From positions 868,001 to 932,000 of the forward strand of contig CAWHMD010000005.1 of assembly GCA_963830385.1 (NCBI GenBank): DNA of 64,000 bases, in the 5' to 3' direction. The DNA is from Bog-532 sp963830385 (GTDB lineage: Bacteria; Actinomycetota; Actinomycetes; Streptosporangiales; Streptosporangiaceae). Position 1 is the first letter of the stretch. The number at the start of each line of letters is the position of its first letter. A model generated the notes under the pieces. That model did no database searches. It was not told the origin of the DNA and saw nothing but the letters and a program-made list of their open reading frames with translations. The position numbers and the translations under genes are program-made. Below are positions 24,610 to 33,850 of the stretch, one piece after another.

Positions 24610-26550
24610 ATGAACGTGACCGCGGGAGATACCGGCATTGGGCGCCCGGGCGGCGCATCGTGGCTGTGGCGCAGGCAGCTCCAGGCTTATCCCGACACCC
24701 AGCCCCGCATCCTGTATCTGGCCATTACCGTGCTGGCCACCATCACGCTGTACTACGAGCTGTACGTCAGCGCCTCGGTGTCCACGCTGATCCTGATCAA
24801 TCTGCACATGAGCTTCACGTTCTTCGTGGTGACCCTGGCCTTCGGGAACTTGATTGGGGCGTTCGGCTCGCTGCTGGCCGGGCTCACCGACCGGCTCGGC
24901 CGGGCCAACCTGGTGGTCGGCGGGCTGCTGCTCACCGGCGTGTTCGTGGCCTTCGTCATCCCCGCCGCGACCGGCAAGTGGTTCTTCGCCGTGGCGACCT
25001 TCGTGGTCGGCCTGGTCGAGGGCATCTGCCTGGTGGCCACCCCCGCGCTGATCCGCGACTTCTCCCCCCAGGTGGGCCGGGCCACGGCCATGGGGTTCTG
25101 GACGAGCGGCCCGGTCGTCGGGAGCCTGGTCGTCGCGGTCGTGGGCAGCGCCACCATCCCCGCTGTCGTCCATAACCCAGGGATCTGGACGCATCAGTAC
25201 CGGATCTGCGGCATCGCCGGGCTGGTCGTGTGGCTGATCGCCCTGGTGGGGCTGCGGGAGCTGTCCCCGCGGCTGCGCGACCAGCTGATGGTGACCATCC
25301 GCGACCGCGCCCTGGTCGAGGCCCGGGCCAAGGGCCTCAGCGAGGCGGACATTGAGACCGCGCTGCGGCACCCGTTCCGCCAGCTGCTCAAGCCCGACAT
25401 CGTCATCTCCGCCTTCGCCGTGTCGGTCATGCTGCTTATCTACTACACGGCTGTCGCCTTCGCGGTCATCTACCTGACCACGGTGTTCGGGTTCTCGGTC
25501 AAGAACGCCAACGGGCTGGGCAACTGGAACTGGGGATTCAACGTCATCGCGGTGGTCCTGATCGGGATCGTTTCCGACCGCTTCCGGGTCCGCAAACCGT
25601 TCATGGTGATCGGCGGGGTCGTGGCCGCCGTGATGACCGTGGTGTATCTGGAACAGGCTGGCCACCACCCCGGTTACTACACGCTCGCGATCATCCTGGC
25701 GATACTGTCGCTCGGGCTGGGTGTGGCCTACACGCCGTGGATGGCGAGCTTCACTGAGACAGTGGAAGCCCGCAACCCCGCTCTCACCGCAACCGGGCTG
25801 GCGATCTGGGGCTGGATCGTCCGGGTCGTGGTCTTCGTCTCCTTCCTGATCATCCCGGTCGTGGTCACCTCGGTCACCCCGCTGGTCAATTACGGATCGA
25901 CGGTCACGGCGTACGCGACCCAGTACAAGAGCGAGCTGGCGTTCGCCCAGACCCACCCCGCCGTAGTGGCCACGGCCCGGAAGGTCCCTCCCACGGTGCT
26001 GGCCACCGCATCCAGGCTCGGCCCGCAGCTCGCCAATGCACAGAAGTTCGCACCCGAGCTGGCCGTGATCGCGGCCCACCCGGCCCTGTTCACCAAGCTG
26101 GCCGCCAACCCCGCCAACCCGGCCCTCCAAGCGCAGGCCGTGGCCGCGGCCGGCGGCGGCGCCAAGGGAATCGCCGTGGTCAAAACGATCGGTGCCAACC
26201 AGGCCGCCATCAACGGCGTCATCGCGGCTGGCCCGCAGCTGAAGACCATTGCTCCGTATGCGGCCGACCTGACGGTCATCGCCCCGTACAGCGCGCAGCT
26301 AACAGCCCTGTCAAAGGTGCCACCGGCGGCCATCGCGTACCTGACCGCCCACGCCGCCGCGGTCCAGAAAGCCGCCGCCCAGACCGCGAGTCAGTGGAAG
26401 ACCTGGTACTGGATCTGCTTCGGCGGGATCATCGTCTTCCTGCTGTCGATCCCGCTGCTGAAGGGCCGCTGGAAGCCCTCCGATGCTCGCCGCGACGAGC
26501 AGGAGCACGAAGCCATGATCCAGGCCGAACTGGCCAAGCTCAGCAGCTGA
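24610..26550 (+). CDS. MFS transporter with a giant extracytoplasmic loop
   Basis: 646 residues, versus about 430-450 for usual MFS carriers. The first part is a standard MFS (GSLLAGLTDRLGRANLVVGG is motif A; IGIVSDRFRVRKPFMVIGG is its repeat). Between the penultimate TM (about residues 406-424) and the last (about 599-617) lies an Ala-rich, helical loop of roughly 170 residues with internal repeats such as IAPYAADLTVIAPYSAQLTA and AHPALFTKLAANPANPAL. The start at 24610 follows GAGAGG. It heads a same-strand run with SnoaL-like, ADH and ligase genes, so it may import the pathway substrate. A truncated relative lies at 38426-39078. Confidence 0.9.
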   Translation: MNVTAGDTGIGRPGGASWLWRRQLQAYPDTQPRILYLAITVLATITLYYELYVSASVSTLILINLHMSFTFFVVTLAFGNLIGAFGSLLAGLTDRLGRANLVVGGLLLTGVFVAFVIPAATGKWFFAVATFVVGLVEGICLVATPALIRDFSPQVGRATAMGFWTSGPVVGSLVVAVVGSATIPAVVHNPGIWTHQYRICGIAGLVVWLIALVGLRELSPRLRDQLMVTIRDRALVEARAKGLSEADIETALRHPFRQLLKPDIVISAFAVSVMLLIYYTAVAFAVIYLTTVFGFSVKNANGLGNWNWGFNVIAVVLIGIVSDRFRVRKPFMVIGGVVAAVMTVVYLEQAGHHPGYYTLAIILAILSLGLGVAYTPWMASFTETVEARNPALTATGLAIWGWIVRVVVFVSFLIIPVVVTSVTPLVNYGSTVTAYATQYKSELAFAQTHPAVVATARKVPPTVLATASRLGPQLANAQKFAPELAVIAAHPALFTKLAANPANPALQAQAVAAAGGGAKGIAVVKTIGANQAAINGVIAAGPQLKTIAPYAADLTVIAPYSAQLTALSKVPPAAIAYLTAHAAAVQKAAAQTASQWKTWYWICFGGIIVFLLSIPLLKGRWKPSDARRDEQEHEAMIQAELAKLSS

Positions 26551-26598
26551 GCCCGCCGGCCTTGAACAACCAGCCTGCTGAACGAGAGGACAGAGGTA

Positions 26599-27222
26599 AT
26601 GCCGCGGTTCGGCAACAAGCAACTCGACATCAGAGACCAGAATGTGGCCGTCGAGCGGGTCTTGGAGGCCACCGACAACCCTCGCCACCGCTACCTGCTC
26701 CGGTCCTATCTCCGGCACCGGTACCTGGAATCGGCGGGACGTTACCGGGAGATCTTCGCGCCTGATATGACCGTCGAGCATCCCTTCTACCGGTTCAGCC
26801 TGATCGGGCAGCCGAGGTTCACGCTGGACGGCTGCGAGCAGGTGGAGGCGGTCTACCAGCACTGGACGAAGACGGATCAGTGCGTCTTCTACGTCGAGGA
26901 CGAAACGGTGGCGGTCGGTGACCACCTGATCGTGGGCCGGGGCATCGGTTACCAGCAACGGCTGGGCGCCGAGCTCGCGGCGGCCGGCGCCGATGCTGAC
27001 GCCGACGCGATGTACCTCGAGCGTTTCCAGATGGTCATGGTCTGGCCGTACGACGACCAGTGCCGCCTGATCGGGGAGGACCTCTGGGAATTCGACGACG
27101 CCGAGCGCGCCCTTATCAAGCTCGATCCCGCCGACGTGCTGACCGCCCAGCAGGCGGGTGAACTGCTCGAGCCGCTGATCAAACCGCTGCCGGCCTTCGA
27201 CGCCAGCCTGCTGCCCGCGTGA
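26599..27222 (+). CDS. SnoaL/NTF2-like domain protein
   Basis: 207 residues with a cone-shaped NTF2-like fold expected from RSYLRHRYLESAGRYREIFA, DMTVEHPFYRFSLIG and VAVGDHLIVGRGIGYQQR. Such proteins act as small isomerases, hydratases or accessory subunits in polyketide and aromatic metabolism. No catalytic residues can be assigned. It sits 48 bases after the MFS gene and 14 bases before the ADH, clearly in one operon. GAGAGGACAGAGG precedes the ATG. Confidence 0.75.
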   Translation: MPRFGNKQLDIRDQNVAVERVLEATDNPRHRYLLRSYLRHRYLESAGRYREIFAPDMTVEHPFYRFSLIGQPRFTLDGCEQVEAVYQHWTKTDQCVFYVEDETVAVGDHLIVGRGIGYQQRLGAELAAAGADADADAMYLERFQMVMVWPYDDQCRLIGEDLWEFDDAERALIKLDPADVLTAQQAGELLEPLIKPLPAFDASLLPA

Positions 27223-27235
27223 GCAAGGCCGCGCG

Positions 27236-28405
27236 GTGAAGGCGGTCGCTTGCCAGAACTCCGAGCTGACGCTGGTTGACCTGCCGGACCCGCGGCCGGG
27301 CCACGGCCAGGTCGTAATCAACGTTCTGGGCTGCGGCATCTGCGGGTCTGACCTCCACGCTCGTCACCACGCCGACGCGGAGGCTGACGTGCTGGCGCAG
27401 ATCGGCTACGACGGCTTCATGCGTTCCGGGCAGCAGGTGGTGCTCGGCCATGAGTTCGCCGGGGAGGTCGCCGGTTACGGGCCGGGAACCCGGAAGAAGA
27501 TCCCGGCGGGAACCGCCGTGGTGGCGGTGCCGCTCACCCGGCGCGGCGACGAGTTGCATGCGATCGGCCTTTCCGCGGCGGCACCGGGCGGGTATGCCCA
27601 GCAGGTGGTGGTCGAGGAGTCGCTCATGTTCGCGCTCCCGAACGGGCTCTCGCCCAGGCTCGCCGTCCTCACCGAGCCGCTGGCGGTCGGCTGGCATGCG
27701 GTCCGTCGCGCGGAGGTCAAGAAGGGTGACGTGGCGATCGTGATCGGCTGCGGTCCTGTCGGCCTGGCGGTCATCTGCATGCTCAAGGCCCGCGGCGTCG
27801 CCACGGTCGTGGCGAGCGACCTCTCCGCTGGCCGACGGCAGCTGGCCAGCACCTGCGGCGCGGACATCGTGGTGGACGCGGGCGAAGCGTCGCCGTACGA
27901 GGCACCGGGAGACCGCGGTTTCCTGACGACGCTCCCGGCCGCCGTCGGGCTGGCCATCGGGACGATGGAAAAGCTCAGGCCCCTGCCGGTGCCATGGCAG
28001 CACGTCTGGCGCCTCGGTGAGACGCTGGGCGGCAAGCCGAAGCACCCGGTGGTCTTCGAGTGCGTCGGCGTCCCCGGCATCCTGGACGGCATCATTACCA
28101 GCGCGCCGCTGCGCTCGCGCGTGGTGGTGGCCGGAGTTTGCGTGCAACCGGATACCCTCCGGCCGGTGATGGCGATCAACAAGGAGATCGACCTGCGGTT
28201 CGTCGTGGGCTACACGCCACTCGAGTTCCGCGACACGCTCCACATGCTCGCCGAGGGCAAGGTGAACGCGGCACCGATCGCGACCGGAACCGTCGGGCTG
28301 CCCGGCGTCGAGGCCGCCTTCGATGCGCTGGCCAGGCCCGGGAAGCACGCGAAAATCATCATCGACCCAGCGAGCCCGGCCACGGCGCCCGAAGCCGAGT
28401 CCTGA
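27236..28405 (+). CDS. Zinc-dependent alcohol dehydrogenase (MDR family)
   Basis: 389 residues. Catalytic zinc ligands are visible in GCGICGSDLH (Cys) and VLGHEFAGEV (His-Glu). The Rossmann motif is VIGCGPVGLAVICMLKARG. The Cys-rich structural-zinc lobe of classical ADHs is not seen. An insertion of about 40 residues rich in Pro and Leu (GFLTTLPAAVGLAIGTMEKL) follows the Rossmann start. GTG 27236 starts 14 bases after the previous stop. It would oxidise a pathway alcohol with NAD(P)+; the substrate is unknown, but the acyl-CoA ligase next to it suggests oxidation toward an acid. Confidence 0.88.
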   Translation: MKAVACQNSELTLVDLPDPRPGHGQVVINVLGCGICGSDLHARHHADAEADVLAQIGYDGFMRSGQQVVLGHEFAGEVAGYGPGTRKKIPAGTAVVAVPLTRRGDELHAIGLSAAAPGGYAQQVVVEESLMFALPNGLSPRLAVLTEPLAVGWHAVRRAEVKKGDVAIVIGCGPVGLAVICMLKARGVATVVASDLSAGRRQLASTCGADIVVDAGEASPYEAPGDRGFLTTLPAAVGLAIGTMEKLRPLPVPWQHVWRLGETLGGKPKHPVVFECVGVPGILDGIITSAPLRSRVVVAGVCVQPDTLRPVMAINKEIDLRFVVGYTPLEFRDTLHMLAEGKVNAAPIATGTVGLPGVEAAFDALARPGKHAKIIIDPASPATAPEAES

Positions 28406-28416
28406 GGGGAGCGGAT

Positions 28417-29942
28417 ATGGACTTCAACCTGGCGGTGATGCTGCGGGAATCCGCCCGACGCGTCCCCGGCAAGCCGGTCATGATCCTGGGCGAGACCAGT
28501 ATCAGCTACGCCCAACTCGACGCACTCTCAGACCGGGTGGCCGCGAACCTCGAAGCGGGAGGCCTGGCCGCCGGGGACCGTGTGGGACTGCAGTTGCCGA
28601 ACATCCCTGAATTCGTCATCGCCTACTTCGGTATCCTCAAGGCCGGCGGTGTCGTCGTCCCGATGAACGTCCTGCTCAAGGCCCCGGAGATCGAATTCCA
28701 GCTGCGTGACTCCGGCGCCGTCGCGCTGATCACCTTCGCCGCCGCCGGCGATGCGGCCAGGGCCGCCGAGGCGGCGGCGGTGAGGTCGATTTATGTCGCC
28801 GGCCCGGGGCAGCCCCGGCGGTGGACCCGGCCGCGGGCGCCCCGTTCGATGAGCTGCTGGCCGGGGACCCGCCCGGCCTCCGGCTCGCTCCGATGAGCCC
28901 GGCCGACCCGGCCGTCATTATCTACACCTCCGGCACCACCGGCGTCCCGAAGGGGGCGGTGCTGTCACACTTCACGCTGTACATGAACGCGGACATCTCC
29001 GGCCGGTTGTTCGAGTTCGAGGACAGCGACGTGGTGCTGGTGGCGCTCCCCCTGTTCCACATCTTCGGCCTGTCGAGCATCCTGAACATCTGCGTGCTGC
29101 TGGGCGGGACGATGTCACTGGTGCCGAGGTTCGAGGTCGCCGCCGTGCTCGAGCAGATCCAGCGGGACCGGGTCACGATCTTGGAGGGCGTGCCGACGAT
29201 GTACATCGCGCTGCTCCAGGCACCCGGCCTGGACGGCTGCGATCTGTCGTCGCTGCGGGTAGCGATCTCAGGCGGCGCGCCGATACCGGCGGAGATCATC
29301 GACTCCTTCGAGCACCGGTTCGGCGTGGTGATCCTGGAGGGGTACGGCCTGTCGGAGACGTCGTCCACGACGACGTTCAACATCAGCGCCGAGCAGCGCA
29401 AGGTTTACAGCGTCGGCAAGCCGATCTGGGGAGTCAGCGTCCAGATCTGGGACGACTGGGGCCGCCCGCTGCCGGCCGGGGCGGCCAACGTCGGCGAGAT
29501 CGTGGTGCGCGGCCCCAACGTCATGACCTGCTACCACAACAATCCCGAGGCCACCGCGCGGGCCTTCGCCGGGGGCTGGTTCCACACCGGCGACCTCGGC
29601 TACTTCGACTCCGACGGATTCTTGTTCATCGTCGACCGGATCAAGGACCTGATCATCCGCGGCGGCTACAACGTCTACCCGCGCGAGGTGGAGGAGGTCA
29701 TCTACGCCCACCCCGCGGTCGCCGAGGCCGCGGTCATCGGGGTGCCCGACGCCCGGCTCGGCGAGGAGATCCATGCCGTCGTCGTGGTCAAGTCAGAGCG
29801 GGCGGTCACCGAGGCCGAGCTGATCGAGTTCGTACGGCAGAAGCTGGCCGCCTACAAGTACCCGCGGACGGTCGAGTTCCGCGACGCGCTGCCGAAGGGT
29901 CCCAGTGGGAAGATCCTGAAGAAGGAGCTGCGCCCGTCATGA
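28417..29942 (+). pseudogene. Acyl-CoA ligase (AMP-binding, FadD-like), single frameshift
   Basis: ATG 28417 after GGGGAGCGG begins MDFNLAVMLRESARRVPGKP. The frame shifts at about 28806, and the second frame carries YTSGTTGVPKGAVLSH (P-loop), EGYGLSETSSTTTFN, WFHTGDLGYFDSDGF and the catalytic C-terminal Lys in PKGPSGKILKKEL. Adding one G in the GGGG run would give AGPGAAPAVDPAAGAP and an intact 509-residue enzyme. The indel is in a homopolymer, so a sequencing error is plausible. It would activate a carboxylic acid to its CoA ester as ATP goes to AMP. It ends the MFS-SnoaL-ADH operon. Confidence 0.85.
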
Positions 29943-30079
29943 GCTCGTGCGCATGCCGCCCTGGCCTTCGGGGTGTGCACCGGCCGGCCTCCGGTGCCCG
30001 GCGGCAACCGGTGCGAATGCGTCATCGCTCCGGCTCTTACCGGTAAGAATGCGTCATCGCGCCTGCATCCTGCTGGCGT

Positions 30080-31004
30080 TCAGGACCTGCTGTGGGCGCC
30101 GGTCATCATCGCGGCGAGGTCTTCGGGGTGCAGGAACGACGGCGGCGGCGGCGGCCCCCAGGCGTACAGCCCTTGGGCGCCCGCCAGGTCTTCTGGTGTC
30201 CAGAGCTGGTCGTCGACGATGCAGTCCATGTCGCTGTAGTACTCGCTGAAGTTGCCGGCCGGATCCTTGAGATACCAGAAGAAGTTGGATCCGCCGTAGT
30301 GACGGCCCAGCCCCCAGACGTGCCGTTCGGGGTTACCTTCGAGCATTCGCTGTGCGCCGCGGCCGACGTCGTCGATGTCGTCGACCTGCCATGAGGTGTG
30401 GTGCAGGAAGGACACCGGGGCGGCCAGGACCAGGACGTTGTGGTGGTCGGTGGAGCAGCGCATGAACGCGCCTGCGCCCTTGATGTAGTCGCTGATCTTG
30501 AAACCGAGGCCGTCGGTGAAGAACCTCTGGGTGGCTTCGTAGTCGGTCGAGCCGAGCACGGCGTGACCGAGTTTGCGGGGGGTGACCTGCCCGGTGCGCA
30601 GAACGCCGGGTGCGCGCTGACCGGAGCGTTCGTATCGCCCGGGGCCGTTGTAGGCCGTGGCCGGGACGGCACACTGCTCGACCCGTCCGGCGATCTCCAG
30701 GAACGCGCGGGTCCCGGTCGCCTTGTCCATGGCGCTGATGCTGCCGGGTCCGCGGTCCACACGGCTCCCTATCCGGGTCAGGTTGCTGGCCGCGCGGTCG
30801 AGGTCGTCCTGGTCATCGACGCCGATGCGCAGGTCGACCAGGCGGCGGGTCGGCGCGGGCACGATGCGCAACTGGCGGCCGCCGTCGCGGGTGGTGAACC
30901 AGCCGTCGCTGTCCGGGAGGAGGCCGAACTCGCCGTAGTACGCGGCGGTTTCCCCGACGTTGGGCACGCCCATTGTGATCGAGGTCAAGCGGTGCAGAGG
31001 CATT
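30080..31004 (-). CDS. Extradiol ring-cleavage dioxygenase (VOC superfamily, HsaC/BphC-like)
   Basis: About 307 residues with two VOC modules: an N-terminal one (MPLHRLTSITMGVPNVGETA) and a catalytic C-terminal one. Candidate Fe(II) ligands are His in KLGHAVLGSTD, His in FLHHTSWQVDD and Glu in GNFSEYYSDMDC, the 2-His-1-carboxylate pattern of type I extradiol enzymes. It would cleave a catechol next to the diol to a meta-cleavage product. A flavin monooxygenase and a flavin reductase lie directly upstream on the same strand, the same trio as HsaA, HsaB and HsaC of actinobacterial steroid catabolism. ATG 31004 was chosen where the VOC fold begins. Confidence 0.85.
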
Positions 31005-31034
31005 GGACTGCTGCCTTCCTGGTGGACGTCGCAA

Positions 31035-32243
31035 TCAGACGAGCGGAGTGATCTGATCGTCGCGGTCGAGCAGCGCCTTGCCGTAGACCTCATAGCTGAC
31101 CGCGGGCAGGATGACGGCGTGCCGGGCGGCCACCGAGGAGTCGCGCCAGATCCGCTGCAGCGGGTTGGCCTCGGCGAAGCTGCCAGCGCCGTGCGCGTAG
31201 AGCAGGATGTTGATGGCCTTGACCACATGGTCGATGGCCCATCCGGTGTCGGCCCGCACCCGGGCGCGGGTGCGGAAATCGGGGTACTCGCCGCGGGCGG
31301 CGGCCTGGTCGATGTCGTCGGCGGCCCGGTAGGCGTGCAGGTGCGCGGTGTCGATCAGCATGGCCGCCTCGGCCAGCTGAAGCTGGAAGGCGACCGAGTC
31401 GGCCTGGGCGGTGTAGAAGGTATAGGAGATCGGCTTCTTGGCCGCCTTCTCCGTCACGATGTCCAGCGCGGCCCGGCCCAGGCCGAGCTGCGGTCCGGCC
31501 AGCACCAGGGCGAGGAGCGGCACGAACGCCGACTGGTAGAAGGTCTCCTCGGTGTGCTCGGTGGCGTAGTGGCCCTCGATGGCGGGCGGCACCGAGACGA
31601 TGCGGTGGTCGGGCACGAACACGTCCTTGGCGATCAGGCAGTTGCTGCCGGTGGACTTCATGCCGGCCACGAACCAGGTCTCCTCCAGGTCCATGTCGGC
31701 GCGCGGGATGAGCGCCAGGCCCTGGTCGACGACTTCACCGGAGTCGTCGGTGATGGGGATGCCGAGCACCGCCCAGTCGGCGTGCCAGGACCCGGAGTTC
31801 CAGAACCACCGGCCGGTGACCTGGTGACCTCCTTCGACCTTGCGGGTTTCCGCGGTGGGGGCGAGCACTCCGGAGACCAGCGCTCCCGGGTTCGTTCCCC
31901 AGATGTCATCCTGGGCCTGCTGGGGGAAGGTGCCGGTCATCCAGGCGCAGACGTTGAGCAGCGTGACCACCCAGGCGGTACCTCCGTCGGCCTCGCCGAG
32001 CGCGGCTGACACGTCGAGCATGGTACGCATCGATGTCTCGTAGCCGCCGTACCGCTTAGGCTGGGCGATTTTGAGCAGGCCGGCCGCGGCGATGGCGTCG
32101 ATGCTCTCCTGGGCGACGCGCCGGTCCTGCTCGCCTTGCGCGGCGTTCTTGCGGAGCAGCGGCTGCAGTTCCCGGACGCGGGCGACGAGTTCGGCAGAGC
32201 CGGGGATGCCGGTATCGGCGGGACGGTCGGTCACGCTGGTCAT
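31035..32243 (-). CDS. Flavin-dependent monooxygenase, acyl-CoA-dehydrogenase fold (HsaA-like)
   Basis: 402 residues of the group D flavin monooxygenase type. LLRKNAAQGEQDRRVAQESI, LKIAQPKRYGGYE, WVVTLLNVCAWMTGTFP, VTGRWFWNSGSWHADWAVLG and GMKSTGSNCLIAKDVFVPDH match the HsaA/HpaB-C2-type oxygenases that hydroxylate phenols using reduced flavin supplied by a partner. The neighbouring flavin reductase (starts 32 bp upstream) is that partner. ATG 32243 follows GGAGATCC. The product catechol would be the substrate of the extradiol enzyme downstream. Confidence 0.88.
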   Translation of the reverse strand: MTSVTDRPADTGIPGSAELVARVRELQPLLRKNAAQGEQDRRVAQESIDAIAAAGLLKIAQPKRYGGYETSMRTMLDVSAALGEADGGTAWVVTLLNVCAWMTGTFPQQAQDDIWGTNPGALVSGVLAPTAETRKVEGGHQVTGRWFWNSGSWHADWAVLGIPITDDSGEVVDQGLALIPRADMDLEETWFVAGMKSTGSNCLIAKDVFVPDHRIVSVPPAIEGHYATEHTEETFYQSAFVPLLALVLAGPQLGLGRAALDIVTEKAAKKPISYTFYTAQADSVAFQLQLAEAAMLIDTAHLHAYRAADDIDQAAARGEYPDFRTRARVRADTGWAIDHVVKAINILLYAHGAGSFAEANPLQRIWRDSSVAARHAVILPAVSYEVYGKALLDRDDQITPLV

Positions 32244-32274
32244 GGGATCTCCTTCGTGGTCACGAATTTGCGGG

Positions 32275-32796
32275 TCAGCTGGCGCAGGCGGCGATGATGT
32301 CGACGATCTGGGCCCGCGGCCTCTCGGCGAAGCGGGAGTGGGTGCCGAACGTGCGGTGGGCGTAGACGAGCGGCGGCAAGTCGGTCCGGCTCGCCGCCTG
32401 CACCAGCCCGAACAGCAGGAGGTGGTCTCCGGCCTCGACCTCCCGGTACAGGTCGCACACCATCCAGCCGGCGGCGTCGGCCAGCCGCGGCAGACCGTCG
32501 TCGGCGGACCATGCCACCGAGCCGAACCGGTCGATGCCCCGGCGGGCAAAGATCACGGCCAGCTCATCCTGGGCCAGGCCCAGCAGGTTCACCCCGAACC
32601 GGCCCGTCCGCTGTATCTGCTGCAGCATGGCCGAGCCCCGGTCGAAGGCCACGCTGATCAGCGGCGGGTCGAGCGACAGGGAGGCGAGCGAGCTGACGGT
32701 CGCGCCGTGCGGGACGCCGTCCAGCATGGCCGTGACGACCGTGACCGGGGCGCATACACCAGCCATCAGATTCCGGAACCGCTGCTGATCGATCAT
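32275..32796 (-). CDS. Flavin reductase (HsaB-like)
   Basis: 173 residues of the flavin-reductase-like FMN-binding family (split beta-barrel). FRNLMAGVCAPVTVVTAMLD, GATVSSLASLSLDPPLISVA and GRFGVNLLGLAQDELAVIFA are its conserved blocks. It would reduce FMN or FAD with NADH and pass it to the oxygenase encoded next. It is the first gene of the reductase-oxygenase-dioxygenase operon; its start lies 122 bp from the divergent GntR gene, so this interval should hold the operon promoter. Confidence 0.9.
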   Translation of the reverse strand: MIDQQRFRNLMAGVCAPVTVVTAMLDGVPHGATVSSLASLSLDPPLISVAFDRGSAMLQQIQRTGRFGVNLLGLAQDELAVIFARRGIDRFGSVAWSADDGLPRLADAAGWMVCDLYREVEAGDHLLLFGLVQAASRTDLPPLVYAHRTFGTHSRFAERPRAQIVDIIAACAS

Positions 32797-32918
32797 CCTG
32801 GCACCTCACTTAATTATCCATGATGATTATGGGAATCTTGCGGCCCTGGATGCTAGCCTGTCAAGATGTCTCCGCATATTCTTTATGGAGAATTACCGGC
32901 GGGCAGTCAGGAGGGCAC

Positions 32919-33749
32919 ATGGCGACACCGTCCGGGGCCGACGCGGGACACGACCCGCCCGCGTTGCGCCCTCATGAGTGGCGCCGCGTCGCCGCGCCTG
33001 CGGCCGCGGGCCGCCCGATCCCGCGGCAGTCCCGGGCCGAGGGCGTAGCCGATCAGCTCACGGGCATCGCCGGGGCCGCCGCCCCGGGTGAGCGACTGGG
33101 CTCCAAGGAGGAGCTGCGGGCCCGCTGCGGGGTGTCCGTGGGCACGTTCAACGAGGCGGTGCGCATCGCCCAGTCGCGGGGGATCGTGTCGGTCCGGCCC
33201 GGGCCCGGTGGCGGCGTGTTCGCCGCCACCCAGTCGCCGATGGTGCGGCTGGGTAACTCCGTCCTCGCGCTGGACGCGGGCCAGACCTCGGTGGCCGAGT
33301 CGGTGCGGGTCCGCGATGCCCTGGACCCGCTGCTCATCGAGGACGCGCTGTGGCACGCCTCGCCGGCCGACATCGCGGAGCTGCGGGAGATCCTGGCCGA
33401 CATGGCGGCCGCCGCCGAGCACCTGGACTCCAGCGCGTTCGTGCACGCCAACTGGTCGCTGCACGCCCGCATCGCCGCAGTCAGCCCGCACGCGATGCTG
33501 CGCTCGTTGTACATCAACCTGCTCGATCACATCGAGTCACACACCCTGGCGGTGCTGCCCCTCGGCGACCAGCCCCTGCCCGATTACATCGCCTCGCGGT
33601 TCACCTTGCACACCGGCCTGGTGGACGCGCTCGAGTCCCGTGACCGGGACCAGGCGCTGGCGCTGATCGCGCACCACAACACCACGAACGTGCTTCCCGG
33701 AGCGCTGATCCCGACCGGGCGCGCCGCCGATGGGGCGTCCCACGGCTGA
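32919..33749 (+). CDS. GntR-family regulator (FadR/FCD type)
   Basis: 276 residues. An N-terminal extension is followed by a winged helix (GSKEELRARCGVSVGTFNEA, then RGIVSVRPGPGGGVFAA) and an all-helical FCD ligand domain with metal-ligand-type His residues (HANWSLHARIAAVSPHAML, FTLHTGLVDALESRDRDQAL). ATG 32919 follows CAGGAGGG and is preferred to the ATG at 32820. It is divergent from the flavin reductase operon and probably controls it. The interval contains TCCATGATGATTATGGGA, a loose inverted repeat that may be its operator. Confidence 0.9.
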   Translation: MATPSGADAGHDPPALRPHEWRRVAAPAAAGRPIPRQSRAEGVADQLTGIAGAAAPGERLGSKEELRARCGVSVGTFNEAVRIAQSRGIVSVRPGPGGGVFAATQSPMVRLGNSVLALDAGQTSVAESVRVRDALDPLLIEDALWHASPADIAELREILADMAAAAEHLDSSAFVHANWSLHARIAAVSPHAMLRSLYINLLDHIESHTLAVLPLGDQPLPDYIASRFTLHTGLVDALESRDRDQALALIAHHNTTNVLPGALIPTGRAADGASHG

Positions 33750-33850
33750 ATGAACTGGCGTGATGGGATGTTACGGGTGGCACGGATGCCGGCCAGCTCC
33801 CCACCGGGCAACGGGCACTTGCGGACGTGTTCGCCACCCTGGCGAGAAGT

